A stretch of 5,268 nucleotides of DNA from JADKCL01 sp031415375 (GTDB taxonomy: Bacteria; Bacteroidota; Bacteroidia; J057; JADKCL01): assembly GCA_031415375.1 (NCBI GenBank), contig JANORP010000082.1, forward strand, positions 1 through 5,268. Reading direction: 5' to 3'. Made by a program: the position numbers and the translations under genes. Under the pieces are notes generated by a model, which searched no databases, had not been told where the DNA came from, and worked only from the letters and a program-made list of their open reading frames with translations. How positions within the stretch are numbered: the stretch's first letter is position 1; every line of letters starts with the position of its first letter. Shown piece by piece: positions 1 to 5,219 of this stretch.

Positions 1-4
1 ATGA

Positions 5-214
5 TTCGGCGACGCCAAATCTATGATCAAAATGCTCGTTCGTCGGCCCACAGCGTTGTTGTGGGGTGGGCCAACGAACAGCTGCTCCCGCAGCAAAGCG
101 TGATCGTACACCCTTCAAATTTTTGAGGACATCATTGAAGAGAAAATTCCCGATGAAATGCATTCTTACAGCACAAAAAGGAAGATCATGCGGCTTGGTG
201 AGCATATCATTTGA
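5..214 (+). pseudogene. Decayed SRPBCC/START-like coding fragment, interrupted
   Basis: Two stretches in the same plus-strand frame read like protein but lie in no intact gene. The first (5-37) reads FGDAKSMIKML and is preceded by a stop at 2-4. The second (104-214) contains LQIFEDIIEEKIPDEM followed by HSYSTKRKIM and ends at TGA 212-214; five further plausible codons and another stop follow. From memory, bacterial SRPBCC (polyketide cyclase/START-like) proteins have an 'AKS...K' strand followed a few residues later by an 'ETI...LPDEF...Y' strand, in the same order and at a similar distance. A stop at 101-103 and the hairpin insert 38-94 sit between the two halves. I infer a broken gene, probably continuing left of the window. 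No start codon or full domain is visible and the family call rests on a short motif, so confidence is low. Confidence 0.3.
38..94. repeat. Double-hairpin insert
   Basis: Two adjacent inverted repeats. The first has arms 38-51 (GTTCGTCGGCCCAC) and 66-79 (GTGGGCCAACGAAC), 14 pairs with one C/A mismatch and a 14-nt loop; an alternative register pairs CCCACA 47-52 with TGTGGG 60-65. The second, 81-94, is a perfect GCTGC/GCAGC stem around TCCC. The insert falls exactly where the SRPBCC-like reading breaks. Just after it, TCGTACACCC (104-113) also occurs in the 52-bp tandem repeats (for example 4180-4189), and GCTCCCGC (84-91) is shared as well, so this may be a diverged relative of that family. 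The hairpins are seen directly; the relationship is inference. Confidence 0.5.
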
Positions 215-265
215 GTGTTGATTGATCATTAAAGGCGGTTGTGCAGAAACTTCAGCAGAGTCGCA

Positions 266-799
266 TTAGCCCCGCTCCCGATAATATGCCATCACCCGCG
301 CTGCATTCCAGTCGATCAGGTCCTCTCGGGCGATCCCAAGTCGGGCTGCTGTGGCAAACAACGCGTCGTGAGAAGGTGCCTCGATCTCCAGATAAGGGGG
401 AATAAATGCGAGGTCATCGATATGGTCATCGATCACAATATGCACATCGCCGATGGAATATTGCGTTCTGATCTTGCGCATCTTCAGGCCCTCGACGTAA
501 CCGAGGCGCTGTAGGATGAGCCGCATCATTTCGAAGTCCTCGAAACGCACTTCCAGTTCCTCGCGGGTGCGAATGCCCGCTTGTGTGTCGGCATGTGGGG
601 CTTTGAAGGTCATGCGCAATTCTTGGCCCTCTTTGCGAATGCGTAGGACCTGCTGCTTGCCAGCAAGCGTACTTGCTGCGTCATCGTAATAGATCGCAAA
701 AAATTCATCTTCAAAATCAAATGTCGCGCCCAGGGCCTCCAGTTTGGACAGGATGGCAGCGGGCTGAATGTCGAGGACTTTGGCTTCTATTTCCTTCAT
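266..799 (-). CDS. CYTH domain protein (class IV adenylate cyclase / triphosphatase fold)
   Basis: A 177-residue protein, the usual size for a stand-alone CYTH domain. CYTH proteins form a beta-tunnel that binds triphosphates through acidic residues with a divalent metal and through basic residues. The signature ExExK is at the N-terminus (E3, E5, K7). Further candidate tunnel residues are R53 and R55 (LRIRK), K66, E81/E83, R108 and R111 (MRKIRTQY), D124/D125 and E138/E140 (YLEIE), in the order expected for the family. No signal peptide, so probably cytoplasmic. The fold does not separate CyaB-type cyclase, thiamine triphosphatase and inorganic triphosphatase activities, so no gene symbol is given. 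It is divergent from the redox lipoprotein gene, 127 bp away. A weak promoter-like CATCTTTG (one mismatch to TAnnTTTG) is on the minus strand at 839-832, but without a good upstream box. The stop is TAA at 266-268; no terminator hairpin is evident downstream. Confidence 0.9.
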   Translation of the reverse strand: MKEIEAKVLDIQPAAILSKLEALGATFDFEDEFFAIYYDDAASTLAGKQQVLRIRKEGQELRMTFKAPHADTQAGIRTREELEVRFEDFEMMRLILQRLGYVEGLKMRKIRTQYSIGDVHIVIDDHIDDLAFIPPYLEIEAPSHDALFATAARLGIAREDLIDWNAARVMAYYRERG

Positions 800-890
800 A
801 ACGGGGACCCAGCAGGTTGATCCTGGGGTTGCAAAGATGCAAAAGCTTTTTGGGGAAATGTCTGGGCAATGGGCAGACTTTTGAGACCCG

Positions 891-922
891 TTTGGTGGCT
901 GTTGCTTTTTGGGATAATTTTA
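891..922 (+). promoter_or_regulatory. Candidate Bacteroidota-type promoter for the redox lipoprotein
   Basis: TTTG at 891-894, a 20-bp spacer, then TAATTTTA at 915-922, which differs from the Bacteroidota -7 consensus TAnnTTTG only in the last base. Transcription would begin close to 928, practically on the annotated ATG (927). That implies either a leaderless mRNA or translation from the in-frame ATG at 966. Based on sequence match only. Confidence 0.35.
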
Positions 923-926
923 GCGC

Positions 927-1463
927 ATGAAATCGTTGACTTCCTTCGTTTTGATACGCCAAAAGATGGCCACTGCCGTCTTATTGCTTGGCTGCGGCCT
1001 CTTGTGCTTGCAATCCTGCACCCAATCGACTGAGGAGCAGAGAAAGCGGCAATCATTGCCCGATTTCCATTTTGAAGACATCAAAGGAGGAGTTTTCCAA
1101 CGCGGCGATTTGCCCGATGACAAGCCAGTAACGATAGCCTATTTTGACCCCGATTGCAGCCACTGCAAAGAGACGATCGAGAGTCTCGTTGCGCATATCG
1201 ACGCCTTTGGAGACAATATGCTTGTGCTCGTGAGTTCAGCAAGCCGCTCCCAAGTGATCCCATATCTCAGCGAAAAGGGCTTGCTCGGTCGCAAGGGTGT
1301 ACACACAGCCCTGTGTACGCCGCAGCAATTCCTGGATACGTTTGGCACGACAGAAACGCCGACGACCTTGTTTTATAGTGGAGATTTTGACTTGAAGATG
1401 GCCTTCAAAGGTCCTGTGGATAGCCAAGGCGTGCTCAATGGACTGGCAGCTGCTAGCGATTGA
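927..1463 (+). CDS. Thioredoxin-fold (TlpA/ResA-like) lipoprotein
   Basis: A 178-residue predicted lipoprotein. A basic N-region (K2, R11, K13) and a hydrophobic stretch (about 15-28) lead to the lipobox LQSC with lipidated Cys31. The mature part has a short linker and then a thioredoxin-like core: strand VTIAYFDPDC, active-site CSHC at C77-C80, and the probable cis-proline P145 in TETPTT. The spacing of CxxC and cis-Pro fits TlpA/redoxin proteins, which exchange thiol-disulfide electrons on the periplasmic side of the envelope. The partner (for example cytochrome c maturation or another client) cannot be read from the neighbours. A lone C130 is also present. The frame has a stop directly before the ATG (TAG 921-923), so 927 is the earliest possible start. 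ATG 966 (residue 14) would keep the lipobox but lose the basic residues, so 927 is preferred. It converges on the peptidase gene through the terminator at 1529-1561. Confidence 0.9.
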   Translation: MKSLTSFVLIRQKMATAVLLLGCGLLCLQSCTQSTEEQRKRQSLPDFHFEDIKGGVFQRGDLPDDKPVTIAYFDPDCSHCKETIESLVAHIDAFGDNMLVLVSSASRSQVIPYLSEKGLLGRKGVHTALCTPQQFLDTFGTTETPTTLFYSGDFDLKMAFKGPVDSQGVLNGLAAASD

Positions 1464-1477
1464 GTCTTAAGCGTTGA

Positions 1478-1517
1478 CGGGATGGCCTCCCGATTGATTT
1501 TGGTGCCATCGAATGGC
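1478..1517. other. Two small hairpins in the convergent gap
   Basis: CGGGA/TCCCG (1478-1482 with 1488-1492, 5-nt loop) followed by ATTGATTTT, and GCCAT/ATGGC (1505-1509 with 1513-1517, 3-nt loop). They lie between the stop of the redox lipoprotein and the main terminator. The first could be a weak terminator for that gene; both stems are only 5 bp and may be chance. Confidence 0.3.
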
Positions 1518-1528
1518 TAAGAATTGAA

Positions 1529-1561
1529 AAACCCGCACTGAATTGAGTTCAGTGCGGGTTT
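1529..1561. terminator. Bidirectional intrinsic terminator
   Basis: A perfect 14-bp stem (AAACCCGCACTGAA at 1529-1542 with its complement at 1548-1561) around a 5-nt loop TTGAG. On the plus strand it runs into TTTCTCTATTTT; on the minus strand it runs into TTTTT then CAATTC. It sits between the converging redox lipoprotein gene (stop 1463) and the peptidase gene (stop 1585), so it can serve both. Confidence 0.88.
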
Positions 1562-1584
1562 CTCTATTTTGTGCGGCGAATGTC

Positions 1585-3684
1585 TCAGTTCTTGTTGGGC
1601 AAGAAGGAGTACTTGTCGCCGTAGTAGAGGTGCTGCTCGGTGAAGTCGGTCGGGTACTCGATTTTCACGTCGGTGATTTTGCCGTTGGCGTCCATGACCG
1701 GTGTGAGCACGGGGTTGATGAAGCCGCTGTAGGGCGGAATCTTCAAGGAAGCCACGCGGTCGAGGACTTCTTTGTGGATGGCCTGATCGACTTTCACGCC
1801 GTAGCCTTCGACGAGTGCCTTGGCAGCTTTGGTATCGCCTTCTGACTTGATGCGTTGGATTTCGCGCAGCAAGTCGCCAAACAAGGTGCGGAGCTTGTCA
1901 TAGTCATTGATGCGGAAATAGGTTTTGCCTTCGCGCACGACTTGCTCGATGACGTTGCTGGCCTTGCCTTTTTCCATTGCCCACTTGCAGTTGAGTTGGC
2001 GGTTGCGCATGTGGTCTTCTTCCAGGTTTTTGCCCAGCTTCAAGCGGCGCAATTGGAGCATCATACCGTTGCGGATGTAGTCATTGTAATGCGCTTTGCC
2101 GACTTCTGTGCTCGGCATGATGCCCATCTCGACGAGCTTGGGATCCATGAGGTAATACAAGGCGACGAGGTCGGCGCGGGCTTCTTCCAAGGTAGAAGCA
2201 TAGGGACCCATTGTTTCGTGGGGTTGGCCGATGCCTTTGTTGATTTGGCCGGATGCATGCCCGATGACCTCGTGCATGTCGGTGTGGAGGTTGGCAGGCA
2301 GCCCTTTGAACTTGCGTGCAAGGTTTACCTCATTGCTGTCCCATGCAAATTCTTCCAAGATGCCTGTGCGCTTGCCGGCTTGGTCATAAGCCTCGACGAT
2401 ATTGGCGAGGTTCACTGACTTCGAACCGACCTTGCGGATCCAATCTGCATTGGGTAGGTTCACACCGATGGGGGTCGATGGGGAGGCGTCTCCTGATTCC
2501 ATGACTACGTTGATGACTTTGGCCGAGATGCCAGTCACTTCCTTTTTCTTGTGGGCGTCCATGATAGGGCTGTGGTCCTCAAACCATTGTGCATCCTTGG
2601 CAATCGCTGCGATGCGCTTGGAGGCAATGGGGTCTTCGATCTGGACCATGGCCTCATAGGCACCACGACGGCCGATGGCGTCGCCATAGACCTCAATGAA
2701 GCCGTTGATGAAGTCGATGTCACCTTGGGTGTCTTTGACCCAAGCAAGGTTGTAGGCGTCAAATTTCTTGAGGTCGCCTGATTCATAGTAGGCGATCAGC
2801 AATTGCGTTGCTTCTTTTTGCTTGGGATTGTCCATGACCTCGACGGCTTTTTTGAGCCAGTTTACGATCTGCTCGATCGCTGGGCCATACATGCCGCCGA
2901 CTTTCCAAGTCTGCTCGACAAGCTTGCCGCCAGACTTTACCATCTTGGAATTCAAGCCGTATGAAATCGGGGTGGTGTCGCCAGGTATCGCCAAGGCAGC
3001 GTAAAACTTCTCGACTTCCTTGAGGGTCACGCCTTCGTAGTTGTTGTTGGCGCTGGCGGCGATGGGATCGACGCCTGCATCTTTGTTCACACGCTTGAAA
3101 TCTACCTTGGGATCAAAAAGTATGGGCTTGAGCATGGCAAGCAACTGATCGACCGATTGGCCACGCTCCAAAGGGAATTTGGCTTGGTCTGAGCCCTTGA
3201 CGACAGATTCGAAGTAGGCATAGTCAAAGCCAGGCTCATGCTTCTCGTAGGAATAGTGGTGGTGAATGCCGTTGGAGTACCACACCTGCCTCAGGTAGGT
3301 GTGAAACGCTTTCCAGCTGTCGCTCGTCTTGTCGCCGCTGTAGGTCTTGTACACGTTTTCCAACGTGCGACGAATGAGGATGTTGTGGCGATAGTTTTGA
3401 TCGTAGATCATATCGCGGCCTGAGGTCGCAGCCTGTGCAAGATAATAGCAAAGGATTTTCTTTTCCAGTGGCAGCACTTCAAAGCCTGGCACTTGGTAGC
3501 GCAGCACGCGGATGTCTGCAAATTCGTCGGCGACCCATTGGAAAACCGAGTCTGCATCGGCAGTAGTGGAATCGACGGCAGTAGAGTCCTTGCCGTCATT
3601 GTTTTGCTTTTGGGTGGTATCGTTGCAGCTCCAAGCGAGGAGCGACGATAGCAGTACCAACGTCAGCATGTGCTTTATTTTCAT
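1585..3684 (-). CDS. Dipeptidyl peptidase III-like M49 zinc metallopeptidase, lipoprotein
   Basis: A 699-residue protein from ATG 3684. It begins MKIKHMLTLVLL and has a lipobox-like AWSC with Cys20, followed by a polar, Asp/Thr/Ser-rich linker (to about residue 45). The upstream in-frame ATG (3744) would put 20 charged residues before the signal peptide and is rejected. The M49 zinc motif HExxGH is present as HEVIGH (H471, E472, H476), and the third ligand motif EEARAD follows at about 500-505 (zinc-ligand Glu at about 501). Other family-like blocks are YGLNSKMVKSGGKL, QTWKVGGMYGPAIEQIVNWL (about 243-285) and NGFIEVYGDAIGRRG (about 330-350). M49 enzymes remove dipeptides from the N-terminus of short peptides. 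Length and short HExxGH-to-EExxAD spacing fit the bacterial branch (about 700 aa) rather than the eukaryotic cytosolic enzyme. The lipid anchor suggests action in the envelope on imported or shed peptides (inference). Activity on dipeptides is not proven by sequence. Only a poor promoter candidate (TACCTTCG on the minus strand, 3738-3731) is seen upstream. Confidence 0.93.
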   Translation of the reverse strand: MKIKHMLTLVLLSSLLAWSCNDTTQKQNNDGKDSTAVDSTTADADSVFQWVADEFADIRVLRYQVPGFEVLPLEKKILCYYLAQAATSGRDMIYDQNYRHNILIRRTLENVYKTYSGDKTSDSWKAFHTYLRQVWYSNGIHHHYSYEKHEPGFDYAYFESVVKGSDQAKFPLERGQSVDQLLAMLKPILFDPKVDFKRVNKDAGVDPIAASANNNYEGVTLKEVEKFYAALAIPGDTTPISYGLNSKMVKSGGKLVEQTWKVGGMYGPAIEQIVNWLKKAVEVMDNPKQKEATQLLIAYYESGDLKKFDAYNLAWVKDTQGDIDFINGFIEVYGDAIGRRGAYEAMVQIEDPIASKRIAAIAKDAQWFEDHSPIMDAHKKKEVTGISAKVINVVMESGDASPSTPIGVNLPNADWIRKVGSKSVNLANIVEAYDQAGKRTGILEEFAWDSNEVNLARKFKGLPANLHTDMHEVIGHASGQINKGIGQPHETMGPYASTLEEARADLVALYYLMDPKLVEMGIMPSTEVGKAHYNDYIRNGMMLQLRRLKLGKNLEEDHMRNRQLNCKWAMEKGKASNVIEQVVREGKTYFRINDYDKLRTLFGDLLREIQRIKSEGDTKAAKALVEGYGVKVDQAIHKEVLDRVASLKIPPYSGFINPVLTPVMDANGKITDVKIEYPTDFTEQHLYYGDKYSFLPNKN

Positions 3685-3784
3685 GAATGCTTCGTATTGA
3701 GCGATTGAAACTAGATTTTGAAAACGGTCGCGAAGGTAATGCATTTGCGTGAAAATTGCTAACGCGGATCATGCTCAACGCCTT

Positions 3785-3838
3785 AGCTCCTGGTCGTGTG
3801 CTGGTGGCGTAGCCAATGCAGCTGCATGAGAAGGAGCT
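3785..3838. other. Weak stem-loop region upstream of the peptidase gene
   Basis: AGCTCCT (3785-3791) pairs with AGGAGCT (3832-3838) and encloses the perfect 12-bp palindrome ATGCAGCTGCAT (3816-3827). The position between two divergent genes would suit an operator, but no known binding-site consensus is recognised and the match may be chance. The rest of 3685-3900 shows no gene or other structure I can support. Confidence 0.25.
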
Positions 3839-3906
3839 TGGATTCGCTGGTTTTAGTTTCGTTGGTGAAGCATGTGTCTCGGCTAGAGAATGGTTCGTTC
3901 TGCAGG

Positions 3907-4138
3907 TGACGGGGGGACGACAAATTCAGCAGCTATTCGAATCGCGAGCCAGAGGCTCGTGATTCGAATAGCGTGGGAGCCAGAGGCTCCCGCTTCAATT
4001 GCTTAATTTGTTGTACACCGGTGCCGGGGGGTACGACAAATTCGGCAACTCAATCAATTCGCGAGCCAGAGGCTCGCGATTCCGTCAGCGTTGGAGCCAG
4101 AGGCTCCCGCTTCAATTGTTGAATTTGTTGTACACCCG
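3907..4138. repeat. Two tandem palindromic repeat units of about 117 bp
   Basis: Two diverged direct copies (unit A about 3907-4020, unit B about 4021-4138); landmark motifs recur at offsets of 116-117 bp. Each unit has the same plan: an outer arm ACGACAAATTC(A/G)GCA, a first hairpin GAGCC-AGA-GGCTC (3946-3958; 4063-4075), a second GAGCC-AGA-GGCTC (3977-3989; 4094-4106), then the complementary outer arm AATTTGTTGTACACC. The outer arm ACGACAAATTCAGCA (3917-3931) is the exact reverse complement of TGCTGAATTTGTCGT found downstream (for example 4169-4183), so the structure could fold as an outer stem carrying two inner hairpins. This is the general form of repetitive extragenic palindromes, but I cannot name the family. 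No coding is supported. Confidence 0.85.
3932..3972. repeat. 41-nt near-perfect palindrome in unit A
   Basis: Pairs 3932-3950 with 3954-3972 around an AGA loop: a 19-bp stem whose only defect is G3944 opposite T3960. The corresponding hairpin in unit B (4059-4079) has only 9 bp, with flanks that no longer pair. Thus the GAGCC-AGA-GGCTC core is conserved between the units while the outer stem is not. Confidence 0.85.
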
Positions 4139-4302
4139 TGACGGGACAGGCACGGCTCCCGCTTCAATTGCTGAATTTGTCGTACACCCGCGACGGGACA
4201 GGCACGGCTCCCGCTTCAATTGCTGAATTTGTCGTACACCCGTGACGGGACAGGCACGGCTCCCGCTTCAAGTGCTGAATTTGTCGTACACCCGTGACGG
4301 GA
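4102..4302 (+). repeat. 52-bp tandem repeat, four copies
   Basis: Copies start at 4102, 4154, 4206 and 4258, each beginning GGCTCCCGCTTCAA and containing GAATTTGTCGTACACCCG and GACGGGACAGGCAC. Copies 2 and 3 differ at one base; copy 1 differs from copy 3 at two; copy 4 has one change and loses the match after 4302. The first copy is also the 3' part of palindromic unit B, so the array grew from that unit. The 52-bp period is not a multiple of 3 and is close to five DNA turns. There are no unique spacers, so this is not a CRISPR array. Confidence 0.93.
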
Positions 4303-4307
4303 TGAGG

Positions 4308-4340
4308 TTTGGTAGTTGTCGTATCGGATGCGTATCTTTG
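4308..4340 (+). promoter_or_regulatory. Bacteroidota-type promoter for the small membrane protein
   Basis: TTTG at 4308-4311, a 21-bp spacer and TATCTTTG at 4333-4340, a full match to the -7 consensus TAnnTTTG with correct spacing. Transcription would begin near 4346, giving a leader of about 45 nt before ATG 4392. No Shine-Dalgarno site is visible, as is usual in this phylum. The -33 box lies 5 bp after the last tandem repeat copy. Confidence 0.6.
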
Positions 4341-4391
4341 GCGGGAATTGGTAGATCGGTAATTTTTAGTCATTAGCAATCAGTAGGCGCG

Positions 4392-4709
4392 ATGAGAAAG
4401 TTCAAGACTCTCTTGATATTAGTTTTGGTGACGATGAGCGGCACGTTTGTGTCGTATAAATTGATCAAGATTGCGGCAGCCGATCCTTTGCTTGATCAGT
4501 CAAAATTTGGCGACGTGTTCACGGGCTTCAGGCCCAGGTATAAAAAAGGTGCAACGCTGGGCGACAAGGCGGCGGTGAATTGGAAGGCGGCGCTCATCAA
4601 CCAATCTGTAGAGGAAATTGTACCCTTTGTGCTCATCGCAATGTTTCTTTTCTTGTGCCTAGGCGTGGTTGCGGCCTTTAAGGTTTATTCGGGGGCGTGG
4701 TGGCGATAG
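4392..4709 (+). CDS. Small membrane protein of unknown function
   Basis: I do not recognise this 105-residue protein. A basic N-terminus (R2, K3, K5) precedes a hydrophobic segment at about 7-22, which could be a signal peptide or a first membrane helix. A polar, lysine-rich middle (about 31-75, with FRPRYKKG and LGDKAAVNW) leads to a clear membrane helix at about 77-96 (VPFVLIAMFLFLCLGVVAAF) and a short tail GAWWR. If both segments span the membrane, both ends would face the cytoplasm and the middle the periplasm. A good promoter, an ATG at the right distance and typical membrane-protein composition support a real gene. There is no operon partner: upstream is the repeat array and downstream a gene-free stretch. 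A T-run at 4746-4752 follows the stop, but only a 4-bp stem (GGAA/TTCC, 4725-4738) precedes it, so I do not call a terminator. Confidence 0.72.
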   Translation: MRKFKTLLILVLVTMSGTFVSYKLIKIAAADPLLDQSKFGDVFTGFRPRYKKGATLGDKAAVNWKAALINQSVEEIVPFVLIAMFLFLCLGVVAAFKVYSGAWWR

Positions 4710-4805
4710 CCGTCTCTGAGCCTAGGAATCCCATTTCCGTCAAGGTTTTTTTATGGTCTGATGCGCAAAACTCCGTATTCTAAGTCTTTGTAAGTGCAGG
4801 GCAAT

Positions 4806-4900
4806 CGCATGAAAATGCGTGAGGATTGGCATCCACGTTTCCTCTCAAAAGCCATCGATTATGTGTATGCCCACACAACGACCTGTGCATACCAAAATCG
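4806..4900. other. Hairpins in the gene-free stretch after the membrane protein
   Basis: A 5-bp stem CGCAT/ATGCG with a GAAA tetraloop (4806-4819) is followed by a longer imperfect stem at 4856-4900: CGATT pairs with AATCG at the base, a small internal loop follows, then GTATGC (4865-4870) pairs with GCATAC (4887-4892). Neither is followed by a T-run. No protein-like reading is seen in 4710-4916. Function unknown. Confidence 0.35.
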
Positions 4901-4916
4901 CTCAGCATGACGGTTC

Positions 4917-5219
4917 ATTTTTCGTTTCACAAGCATTTTTGTGGTGAAGGCCTTGCCAGATTCGCCCCAAGGATATTGTCCAATAGCCGATCGAGGCAAA
5001 TCTAGGGCACTTTTCGGGGGCAAACCAAAAAAATGGTGGCATGAGGTCCATCATCCGCCGGAAAATAGGGATGGCCAGGCGGATGACGGACGATGCCCCA
5101 ATTTTTTAGGCCTACCCCCGAAAAGGCCCCAATGACCCGCCCCGCTCAGCCACCGGACAACATCCCCGGGGCGAGCGGAAAAATGCATCCACCAGAAAAA
5201 TACCCGCGAAACGAAAAAT
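4917..5219. repeat. 303-bp imperfect inverted repeat (giant hairpin, MITE-like or structured RNA)
   Basis: Arms of about 142 nt (4917-5059 and 5078-5219) surround an 18-nt centre. Perfect blocks are ATTTTTCGTTTC (4917-4928) with its complement at 5208-5219, TCGCCCC (4962-4968; 5168-5174), TTTTCGGGGG (5011-5020; 5115-5124) and TCATCCGCC (5051-5059; 5078-5086). GGATRTTGTCC (4971-4981; 5155-5165) has one difference. By hand, about 100 of 142 columns are identical, with only small gaps, and similarity fades outside 4917-5219. Most mismatches are transitions of one polarity, which would be G-U pairs in a minus-strand RNA. No transposase, obvious target duplication or intact ORF is associated. Short ORFs on the two strands give similar peptides (LFGGKPKKW, LFGGRPKKL) only because the arms are complementary. 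Confidence 0.85.

Noticed and set aside
1..126. Short open frame beginning with the first base (ATG) of the window
   Set aside because: A 41-codon frame through the hairpin insert with no recognisable protein character; the SRPBCC-like reading lies in another frame.
1543..2418. Plus-strand open frames (100 and 187 codons) inside the peptidase gene
   Set aside because: They are antisense shadows of a well supported M49 coding frame; their peptides have no recognisable domain and no promoter is seen.
3685..3744. N-terminal extension of the peptidase to ATG 3744
   Set aside because: It would place 20 residues before a complete lipoprotein signal peptide beginning MKIKHM; ATG 3684 fits better.
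4102..4302. CRISPR array
   Set aside because: The 52-bp units are directly adjacent with no unique spacers, and no cas gene is present.
3999..4379. Open frames on both strands across the repeat array
   Set aside because: Their peptides merely translate the 52-bp and 117-bp repeats in changing frames; the 52-bp period is not a multiple of three.
4710..4760. Intrinsic terminator after the small membrane protein
   Set aside because: A run of seven T is present at 4746-4752, but the only preceding stem is 4 bp and lies 7 nt away.
4917..5219. Classical insertion sequence
   Set aside because: No transposase frame and no convincing target site duplication at the ends; only the inverted arms are present.
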